A DNA stretch of 17,604 nucleotides. Origin: an uncultured Bacilli bacterium. Its GTDB lineage: Bacteria > Bacillota_I > Bacilli_A > ML615J-28 > CAG-313. Positions 7,778-13,772 of the stretch are shown in pieces. Location of the stretch: the NCBI GenBank assembly GCA_904502205.1, contig CAJGDR010000015.1, forward strand, positions 1-17,604. The letters run 5' to 3'. A program made the position numbers and the translations under genes. The notes beneath the pieces are model-generated. The model was given only the letters and a program-made list of their open reading frames with translations. It was not told the DNA's origin and did no database searches. Position 1 is the stretch's first letter. Each line of letters starts with the position of its first letter.

Positions 7778-8469
7778 TAATTAAAGTTCTCGATGATCGA
7801 GGTATTAAATACGACGTTAAACAATCTAAAGCACAACGTATTAGTATTTCAGTAACTAAAGAAGCGCTAGTTAAAGTGCGTTATCATAAAAGTATTAGTG
7901 AGAAAAAAGTATTGGAGTATGTAGAGAAAAATTTATCATGGATTGAGGCCAATTTTATTAAAAACTACATACCACCAAGAAAATATAAAACAAACGAACG
8001 TTATTTGTATTTAGGAAAAGAATACAAATTAAGAGTTTCTGAATGTTTAAAAGAACAAGTTTTTCTAGAAAATGGTGAATTAGTTATTTATACTAAAAAT
8101 TTATCGTTTGAACATATTGACAAACTAGTTAATAAGTTTAAAAAAGAACAAGCGGAAATCGTCTTTTCAATGATTCTTGATAAATGTTTTAGAGAAATGG
8201 ATAACTATTTAAAAAAGTTTCCAAAACTTGAAATTAAACGTTATAAACGTCGTTGGGGCTGTTGTTACCCTAAAGAATATAAAATAGTATTAAATATTGC
8301 TTTAGTTCATGTACCAGTTTATTTGATAGAATATGTTATTTATCATGAATTATGTCATTTTGTTTTTGAAAATCATCAAAAAGAATTCCATGATTTATTA
8401 AAAAGATTTGTTCCAAATGAAAGAAAATACTACAAAGAATTAGAACAATATCGTACTAATTATCAATAA
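7774..8469 (+). CDS. YgjP/WLM-type zinc metallopeptidase
   Basis: A 231-residue member of the YgjP (DUF45, M48-like) family. The diagnostic C-terminal block is complete: RRWGCCYP, then LNIALVHVPVYLIEYVIYHELCH, with zinc ligands His191 and His195, general base Glu192 and a downstream NHQKEF whose His201 is the expected third ligand. Residues 1-150 form the conserved N-terminal beta region (SISVTKEALVKVRYHKSISEKKV, then YLYLGKEYKLRVSE). No signal peptide or membrane segment is seen, so it should be cytoplasmic. Relatives in E. coli are associated with proteolysis or, in some reports, nucleotide pyrophosphatase activity, so the reaction is uncertain. The ATG lies inside the kinase stop (ATGA overlap), so the two are translationally coupled. 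A strong terminator follows. Confidence 0.88.
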   Translation: MIIKVLDDRGIKYDVKQSKAQRISISVTKEALVKVRYHKSISEKKVLEYVEKNLSWIEANFIKNYIPPRKYKTNERYLYLGKEYKLRVSECLKEQVFLENGELVIYTKNLSFEHIDKLVNKFKKEQAEIVFSMILDKCFREMDNYLKKFPKLEIKRYKRRWGCCYPKEYKIVLNIALVHVPVYLIEYVIYHELCHFVFENHQKEFHDLLKRFVPNERKYYKELEQYRTNYQ

Positions 8470-8488
8470 AACTTTAAATTTCGAAAAT

Positions 8489-8526
8489 AAACCCGTTATT
8501 TGTTTAAATAACGGGTTTTTGTTTTT
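8489..8526 (+). terminator. Strong intrinsic terminator after the metallopeptidase gene
   Basis: A 13-bp perfect stem (8489-8501 with 8506-8518, containing AACCCGTTATTT) closes on the loop GTTT and is followed by a T-rich tract to 8526. It ends the kinase-metallopeptidase operon. Confidence 0.93.
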
Positions 8527-8548
8527 CTAGAAGCCTCTTTTTTCGAAC

Positions 8549-8577
8549 TTTACTTTTATATTAAAAAATGATAATAT
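8549..8577 (+). promoter_or_regulatory. Probable promoter of the XRE regulator at 8604
   Basis: TTTACT (8549-8554), a 17-bp spacer and TAATAT (8572-8577) are the best match in the gap after the terminator. Each hexamer departs from consensus, so this is weaker than the other promoters in the window, as might be expected for a regulator. Confidence 0.42.
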
Positions 8578-8603
8578 TAATAAGGGTGGGGAATCAGTAA
8601 AAT

Positions 8604-9830
8604 ATGAAAAATTTAACTCAAACATTACAAGAAAAATATCATAATGCCGCAAAAAATGAAAAAGCAAAATTATCAAGATTTTTAAAAAGAAGAAGAATTG
8701 AACTTGGAAAAACACTAGAAGAAGTAAGTGAAGGAATATGCAGTACGAGTTATTTAAGTAAAATTGAAAATTGTTTGGTCGATGTTGATGAAAGTTATTT
8801 TAAAATGTTATTTGAAAAACTTAATTTAGAATATCAAACAGTTGTAGAAGAACGAAAAATACCCATTTATGATGATTTGTTAAAAGCATATCTTACAAAT
8901 AACATTGATTATATTAAAAACAAAAATAATAATGTTATTGAAACTAATTCTTATAGTGATGCTGAAATTGAAATAATCTTAGTATTATATAATTTAGTAA
9001 ATGGTTCAATCGAAGAAGCAGCATTTAGTATGGAAAAATTAGAATTAATTAAAAATACTTTATCAAATGAAGAATTAATGTATTTAAGTTTTCTAAAGAT
9101 TTTATATTATGTAAAAAGTTATAAGTACGATAAATTATCTGAAGAAATAGAAATAGTACTAAAAACTATTACAGAAAATGAATTACTGCATTTTGCATTA
9201 TTAGATTTAACACTAGACTATTATTATTGGACATTCCAAAAAGCAAAATTTATTGAATGTTTCTTAAGGCTTTCTTCGAATAAATTTATGCGGCTATTTA
9301 AAAATATTGAACTTAAACATCTTTTACAAAGATTAGTTATTATATCAACAGAAGATCATAATAATATTGTTGATTTAGAAAAAGAATTTCAGTTAATTAA
9401 AGAATCAATAACACAAGAAGATTTAGCAGTATATCATTACTACTATGCGCTTTATTTAACTAATAAAACAAAATATGAACAAGCATACTTAATATTAAAC
9501 GATTTAGAAAAAGATGATAAAGTCTTAGCTTTAATGGGTTATTTAGTTGATAAAATTAATAATTTAAATTATCAAGTTATCTATTTGAAGCTAATTGATG
9601 ATATTGATCATGAAAATAACTTGTTTAGTGATTATGTTGAATACATTAGATTAAAATTTGAACAATATAGTTATGGACACTTATATAACTATTTAAAAAA
9701 CCATGTTTTAGAAAATCAAAAGATTTATAAACATTATTGTTTAAATAAAATTGAACTTAATGAATATTATAATTTAGCCTTTGAACTTGGAAAATATAAA
9801 GAAATTGCGAGAAATATTTTAAATAAATAA
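8604..9830 (+). CDS. XRE regulator with long helical (TPR-like) C-terminal domain
   Basis: A 408-residue regulator. Residues about 23-77 are an XRE-type helix-turn-helix (LSRFLKRRRIELGKTLEEVS, then STSYLSKIENCLVDVDESYF, ending LFEKLNLEY). The remaining 330 residues are predicted helical and leucine, glutamate and tyrosine rich, with repeated helix pairs such as YYYALYLTNKTKYEQAYLIL that look like tetratricopeptide units. This architecture resembles RNPP/Rgg peptide-sensing regulators of Bacillota, but also generic XRE-TPR proteins. The start is fixed by an in-frame TAA at 8598-8600. The ribosome site GGGTGGGGA (8584-8592) lies unusually far away, about 11-12 bases, which may mean weak translation. 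It stands alone between a terminator and the trmR promoter. No adjacent small exported peptide gene was found. Confidence 0.85.
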   Translation: MKNLTQTLQEKYHNAAKNEKAKLSRFLKRRRIELGKTLEEVSEGICSTSYLSKIENCLVDVDESYFKMLFEKLNLEYQTVVEERKIPIYDDLLKAYLTNNIDYIKNKNNNVIETNSYSDAEIEIILVLYNLVNGSIEEAAFSMEKLELIKNTLSNEELMYLSFLKILYYVKSYKYDKLSEEIEIVLKTITENELLHFALLDLTLDYYYWTFQKAKFIECFLRLSSNKFMRLFKNIELKHLLQRLVIISTEDHNNIVDLEKEFQLIKESITQEDLAVYHYYYALYLTNKTKYEQAYLILNDLEKDDKVLALMGYLVDKINNLNYQVIYLKLIDDIDHENNLFSDYVEYIRLKFEQYSYGHLYNYLKNHVLENQKIYKHYCLNKIELNEYYNLAFELGKYKEIARNILNK

Positions 9831-9835
9831 TTTGT

Positions 9836-9864
9836 TTTACAAAAATTACTAAATAGTGTATAAT
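9836..9864 (+). promoter_or_regulatory. Sigma-A promoter of the trmR operon
   Basis: TTTACA (9836-9841) and a perfect TATAAT (9859-9864) are spaced by 17 bp. The start is expected near 9871, which puts the AAGGTG ribosome site (9870-9875) at the very 5' end of the message. Confidence 0.82.
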
Positions 9865-9881
9865 ATATAAAGGTGAAAATT

Positions 9882-10472
9882 ATGAATGAACTTTTAGAAC
9901 AAATAAAATTAGATGCTACTAAAAATAATGTACCAATCATCCAAGATGATGGGCTTAGTAAACTTACGGCGATCATTAAGGAATATGATGTTCATAAGAT
10001 TATTGAAATTGGTACTGCTGTTGCTTATTCATCACTTTGTTTTTCAAATATTGAAGGTATTGAAAGAATTGATACTTTTGAAAGAAATGAAGTAATGTAT
10101 AAAAAAGCAATTGAAAATATTAAATTATGTCAAAAAGAAGAAGTTATTTTTGCTCATTTCGGTGATGCTTTAGAAATTGATTTAACAGGTTTATCTGATG
10201 ATTATGACTTATTATTTATAGATGGTGCAAAAGCACAATCTCAGAAGTTTTTTGAACGTTTTTTACCATTTGTAAAGACTAAAGGTGTAATAGTCGTAGA
10301 TAATATTTCATTTCATGGTATCAAAAAAACTGATGCAGGAATTAGTCGAAATGTTCGTCAATTAGTAACTAAAATTGAAAGATTTACTAATTGGATTAAA
10401 AATAATGAAATGTTTGATGTAACATTTTATGATGGAGGAGATGGCTTAGCCATCATTAAGAGAAAATGTTAA
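9882..10472 (+). CDS. trmR: TrmR, tRNA 5-hydroxyuridine-34 O-methyltransferase
   Basis: A 196-residue SAM-dependent O-methyltransferase of the catechol-OMT type. The SAM motif is EIGTAVAYSS (from Glu42). Metal-binding acids are expected at Asp114 (FIDGAKAQ) and at Asp140-Asn141 (VVDNISFHG), as in the YrrM/TrmR family, which methylates 5-hydroxyuridine at the tRNA wobble position to 5-methoxyuridine. The two U32-family genes immediately downstream, which supply the hydroxylation step in Bacillus, strongly support this over a generic OMT. The ATG at 9882 is preferred over GTG at 9873 because AAGGTG is the ribosome site for the former, 6 bases away. The 3' end overlaps the next gene by 7 bases. 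Confidence 0.9.
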   Translation: MNELLEQIKLDATKNNVPIIQDDGLSKLTAIIKEYDVHKIIEIGTAVAYSSLCFSNIEGIERIDTFERNEVMYKKAIENIKLCQKEEVIFAHFGDALEIDLTGLSDDYDLLFIDGAKAQSQKFFERFLPFVKTKGVIVVDNISFHGIKKTDAGISRNVRQLVTKIERFTNWIKNNEMFDVTFYDGGDGLAIIKRKC

Positions 10473-11296
10473 TTGTTGAACTTAATAATATTGAAGTTTT
10501 AAATTCGAATGCAGATGCTTATTTAATAGGTGTAAAAGATTTTAGTAGTGAATGCTATCATCATTATTCGATTGAAGAAGTAAAAGAAATAGTTTTAAAA
10601 GTAAAAGAAAATCATAAATTAGCTTTTATTGATTTAACAAATATATTTCATGATCAAGATTTACCAAAAGTTAAAGCATTTATTGATTCTTTAGAATTAG
10701 TTGATGGATTTTTCTATAATGATCTTGGAGTAATGAATTTAATTGAAAAAGATAAAAGAGTCTATTTTTCATCAACATACTTAACTAATCAATATGATAT
10801 TCAAATAGTTTGTGATGATAATAAATATGTTTTAGTTTCACCAGAATTATCACTAAAAGAATTAGAAAATATTAAATATAACGATCAAATGTTTTTACTA
10901 GCCTTTGGTCCTTGGGAAATCTTCCATTCAAGAAGACCATTAATTAGTAATTATTTTAAATATAGATGTAAAGAATATGATAGTAATAATCAATATCATG
11001 TTATAGAAGAGTTTAGAAATGATTTATATCCAATTATTGAAAATAATGGTACGAAGATTTATTTAAACGGATATTATTATTTAGGAAAAGAACTTGAAAA
11101 CAAAACTTCTAATTTGCTAATTAAATCTTTTAACTTAGATAGTGAACTAGTTATCAAAATTACGAACTTATATCAAACATACTTAAAATGTAACGAGTTT
11201 AATATCGAAGATGAATTAAATAAATTAGGACTTGATTTAAATAAAGGATTGCTTTACGAAAAAAGTATTCTAACAAAAGGAGGTAACAATGAATAA
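10466..11296 (+). CDS. trhP1: U32-family protein, TrhP1/YrrN type (tRNA wobble hydroxylation)
   Basis: A 276-residue, divergent U32-family protein. The fold shows through in the barrel-like pattern DAYLIGVKDFS, then KLAFIDLTNIF, DGFFYNDLG and VYFSSTYLTNQ. The block FGPWEIFHSRRPLISNYFKYRC matches the SRR-LSNY region of U32 proteins. It lacks the compact cysteine motifs of its downstream neighbour, so it may not hold the same iron-sulfur cluster alone. In Bacillus the yrrN-yrrO pair hydroxylates wobble uridine before methylation by TrmR, which fits the order here. It overlaps trmR by 7 bases and trhP2 by 8, so the three are translationally coupled. Its own ribosome site is weak. The pairing is from synteny and motif remnants, not catalytic residues. 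Confidence 0.78.
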   Translation: MLIVELNNIEVLNSNADAYLIGVKDFSSECYHHYSIEEVKEIVLKVKENHKLAFIDLTNIFHDQDLPKVKAFIDSLELVDGFFYNDLGVMNLIEKDKRVYFSSTYLTNQYDIQIVCDDNKYVLVSPELSLKELENIKYNDQMFLLAFGPWEIFHSRRPLISNYFKYRCKEYDSNNQYHVIEEFRNDLYPIIENNGTKIYLNGYYYLGKELENKTSNLLIKSFNLDSELVIKITNLYQTYLKCNEFNIEDELNKLGLDLNKGLLYEKSILTKGGNNE

Positions 11297-12488
11297 AGTA
11301 GAATTGTTGGCTCCGGCTGGTAATTTAGAAAAAGCTAAAATTGCTTTAATGTATGGAGCGGATGCTGTATATGTTGGTGGAAAAGCATTTAGTTTACGTG
11401 CTAGAGCATCAAACTTCTCGGTTTTAGAAATTGCTGAACTAGCTAGTTTTGCTCATAACTTAAACAAAAAAGTTTATGTAACTATGAATATTATTCCACA
11501 CGATAACGATTTAGAAGGATTAGTAGAATATTTAAAAGCTTTAGAAGCTGCTAAGGTCGATGCGATAATCGTATCTAGCCTTTATATAATAAAGACAGCA
11601 AGAGAAGTTGCACCGGGATTAGAAGTTCATTTATCAACTCAAAAATCTACTACTAATGTTCCAAGTATTGAATACTATGAAAAATTAGGTGTAACAAGAG
11701 TAGTACTTGCTCGTGAAGTTACTATGGATGAAATGACTTACATTAAAGAACATACTAATACTGAACTAGAAGTATTTATTCATGGTGGTATGTGTGCAAG
11801 TTATTCAGGCCACTGTGTTTTAAGTAATCATATGACTAATCGTGATGCTAACCGAGGTGGTTGTGCTCATAGTTGTCGTTGGAATTATACATTAGTTCAA
11901 AATGGTGAAAAATTACCACAAAACTTTAATTTTGGTTCTAAAGATATGATGGCAGTACGCTTTATTCCAAAACTTATAGATTTAGGTATTGCTTCACTTA
12001 AAATTGAAGGTCGTATGAAATCTGTTTATTATTTAGCGTGTGTTGTAAGAGCATACCGAATGTTGATTGATGAATACGTTAAAACAAATGGTAATTTAAC
12101 AGAAGAATTTATTGATTTTATAGTTAAAGAAATTGGTAAAGCAGAAAACCGTGAAACAAATGTTGGTTTTTATAAAGGTATTCCAGACGTTTCTGGACAA
12201 CTTTATGATAATCGTGATGAAATCCCAACAAAAGAATATGTTGGAATGATTCTAGATTACAACGAATTGACTAAACAAGCTTTAATCGAACAACGTAATT
12301 ATTTAGTTGTTGGTGATAAAATTGAATTTTTTGGTCCAAATCTTCCAAACACAGAGTTAATAATTGATCAAATGATTGATTTTGAAACACAAGAAACAAT
12401 GGAAATAGCTCGTCATCCATTACAAAAGTTTTGGATAAATGTTCCTTTTAAAGTTTCTAAATATGATTTAATTAGAAAAGTTCAATAA
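11289..12488 (+). CDS. trhP2: U32-family protein, TrhP2/YrrO type (tRNA wobble hydroxylation)
   Basis: A 399-residue, canonical U32 protein, formerly called collagenase-like peptidase. The N-terminus (ELLAPAGNLEKAKIALMYGADAVYVGG) starts the TIM-type barrel. The U32 signature EVFIHGGMCASYSGHCVLS is at 161-179, and the cluster cysteines are Cys169, Cys176, Cys192 and Cys196 (GGCAHSCRW). U32 relatives in this branch add an oxygen at C5 of uridine 34, in E. coli using prephenate, to form 5-hydroxyuridine. The partner and methylase genes lie directly upstream. The C-terminal about 80 residues form the usual beta domain (GMILDYNELTKQALIEQRNY). The ribosome site AGGAGGT (11279-11285) lies in the end of trhP1. 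No terminator follows; the greA promoter begins 14 bases later. Confidence 0.93.
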   Translation: MNKVELLAPAGNLEKAKIALMYGADAVYVGGKAFSLRARASNFSVLEIAELASFAHNLNKKVYVTMNIIPHDNDLEGLVEYLKALEAAKVDAIIVSSLYIIKTAREVAPGLEVHLSTQKSTTNVPSIEYYEKLGVTRVVLAREVTMDEMTYIKEHTNTELEVFIHGGMCASYSGHCVLSNHMTNRDANRGGCAHSCRWNYTLVQNGEKLPQNFNFGSKDMMAVRFIPKLIDLGIASLKIEGRMKSVYYLACVVRAYRMLIDEYVKTNGNLTEEFIDFIVKEIGKAENRETNVGFYKGIPDVSGQLYDNRDEIPTKEYVGMILDYNELTKQALIEQRNYLVVGDKIEFFGPNLPNTELIIDQMIDFETQETMEIARHPLQKFWINVPFKVSKYDLIRKVQ

Positions 12489-12501
12489 CTAGATAAAATA
12501 C

Positions 12502-12530
12502 TTGCAAATTTAATTAAAATTTGATAAAAT
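12502..12530 (+). promoter_or_regulatory. Sigma-A promoter of greA-mtnN
   Basis: TTGCAA (12502-12507), a 17-bp spacer and TAAAAT (12525-12530), with TG at 12522-12523 giving an extended -10. It lies between trhP2 and greA and lets greA be expressed apart from the tRNA modification genes. Confidence 0.75.
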
Positions 12531-12555
12531 ACTATGAATAAAGGTGGTATAAACA

Positions 12556-13053
12556 ATGAATCAAAAATATACATTAACACAAGAAGGTTTAAAAAATCTT
12601 CAAGACGAATTACAACAGTTAACACAAGTTGCGCGTGTTGAAAACATTCGTGCATTACAAGAAGCACGTGCACAAGGTGACTTATCAGAAAATGCTGACT
12701 ATGATGCAGCACGTGATGAACAATCTAAGATTGCAGCTAGAATTTCACAAATTGAAGCAATTCTTAAAAACTATGAATTAATCGGTGAAGAAGCTAATAA
12801 CTTAGGTAAATGGGTTAAAATCGAATTTATCGGTTTAGAAGATGAAGACGATGATGATGATGCTGTTCAAATTTATAAAATTGTAGGTACATTAGAAGCT
12901 GACCCATTAAAACAATTAATTTCAGATGAATCTCCATTAGGACATGCTATTGTTAATAAAAAAGAAGGGGAAACTGTATATGTTAAACCTGAAAATGGTG
13001 GAGAATTCTACGTTAAAATTTTAAAAATTAGTAATAAGGAAATTAAAAGATAA
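12556..13053 (+). CDS. greA: GreA transcript elongation factor
   Basis: A 165-residue factor that enters the RNA polymerase secondary channel and stimulates cleavage of backtracked RNA. The N-terminal coiled coil (about 1-75) carries the conserved tip sequence GDLSENADYDAARDEQ, whose acidic residues position the catalytic magnesium. The C-terminal FKBP-like domain ends with ESPLGHAIVNKKEGETVYV. It is a little longer than the usual 157-160, in part because of an acidic run EDEDDDDD at residues 95-102, where relatives have a short variable loop. The ribosome site AAGGTGGT lies 7 bases before the ATG. The stop codon TAA overlaps the mtnN start by one base. Bacillus has the same greA to mtnN neighbourhood with intervening genes that are absent here. 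Confidence 0.97.
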   Translation: MNQKYTLTQEGLKNLQDELQQLTQVARVENIRALQEARAQGDLSENADYDAARDEQSKIAARISQIEAILKNYELIGEEANNLGKWVKIEFIGLEDEDDDDDAVQIYKIVGTLEADPLKQLISDESPLGHAIVNKKEGETVYVKPENGGEFYVKILKISNKEIKR

Positions 13054-13727
13054 TGATTGGTATAATTTGTGCCATGGATAAAGAACTTAGCTCGTTTAAA
13101 GAATCTTTAAAAAATCCAAATACTTTAGAGATTATGGGCTTTAAGTTTTTTACAGGGAACATTAATGAACATCAAGTAGTACTTGTTAAATCAGGTATTG
13201 GTAAAGTATCGGCTGGGATTGTTACACTTTTAATGATTGAACATTTTAAACCAAGTTTAGTTATTAATAGTGGAATTGCAGGTGGATATGATAAATCTTT
13301 AAAACCATTAGATATTGTAGTTTGTAACAAAGTTGGTTGTTATGATATTGATATGGAACTAGATGGTACAAAGTTTGGTGCTATTAGTGGAGAAAAAAGA
13401 TTTATTGAAAATGATTTAAAGATTAATGAAGAACTGGGATTAAATATTTTTTATGGTACATTAATGAGTGCCGATCAATTTCAAGGTAATCGTAATTATC
13501 TTGATGAAATATTTGTTAAATATTTTGAAGAAGAACTTGTACTGGGTGTTGATATGGAATCATATTCAGTTGCGAGTATTTGTGATAAATATAATACTAA
13601 ATGGTGTGTTGTAAGAGCAATTTCGGATATTATTGGTTGTGATTCACAAATTGATTCTTATATGGAATTTGCATCTAAAGCAGCACATAATGCTTATACT
13701 ATAATAATGAAGAATTTTCTTAAATGA
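13053..13727 (+). CDS. mtnN: 5'-methylthioadenosine/S-adenosylhomocysteine nucleosidase
   Basis: A 224-residue PNP/UDP-family nucleosidase that cleaves adenine from methylthioadenosine and S-adenosylhomocysteine, clearing by-products of SAM-using enzymes such as TrmR. It starts with the family's MIGIICAMDKEL (Glu11). The block SGIGKVSAGIVTLLMIEHFKP and NSGIAGGYDKSLKPLDIVV forms the core. The ribose contact lies in VDMES (Glu169), and the catalytic Asp192 in VRAISD. The segment MSADQFQGN replaces the usual SGDAFI-type loop, a common variant. It overlaps greA by one base, and its ribosome site AAGGA lies a long 12 bases upstream, so coupling to greA is likely. The TGA stop lies inside the stem of the terminator that follows. 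Confidence 0.94.
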   Translation: MIGIICAMDKELSSFKESLKNPNTLEIMGFKFFTGNINEHQVVLVKSGIGKVSAGIVTLLMIEHFKPSLVINSGIAGGYDKSLKPLDIVVCNKVGCYDIDMELDGTKFGAISGEKRFIENDLKINEELGLNIFYGTLMSADQFQGNRNYLDEIFVKYFEEELVLGVDMESYSVASICDKYNTKWCVVRAISDIIGCDSQIDSYMEFASKAAHNAYTIIMKNFLK

Positions 13728-13753
13728 CATTAAAACTTTTTAATGTCATTTTT
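13722..13753 (+). terminator. Intrinsic terminator overlapping the mtnN stop codon
   Basis: A 13-bp perfect stem (13722-13734 with 13739-13751, containing AAATGACATTAAA) closes on ACTT and runs into a T tract ending at 13753. The stop codon TGA at 13725-13727 is in the left arm, so a terminating ribosome would cover and open the hairpin. The T tract is short, and the metG ribosome site begins five bases later, so partial read-through into metG is plausible. I saw no separate metG promoter. Confidence 0.8.
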
Positions 13754-13772
13754 GAATAAAGGAGATATTAAA

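Noticed and set aside
8521..8603. Short palindromes TTCTAGAA (8525-8532) and TAATATTA (8572-8579) as operators for the regulator at 8604
   Set aside because: Each is only 8 bp without a spacer; such palindromes are frequent by chance in DNA this AT-rich.
9873..9881. GTG start for trmR that would add three residues
   Set aside because: The GTG is part of the AAGGTG ribosome site serving the ATG at 9882, and no other ribosome site precedes it.
13728..13772. T-box riboswitch upstream of metG
   Set aside because: Only 45 bases separate mtnN from metG, and they are mostly terminator and ribosome site. This is far too short for a T-box.
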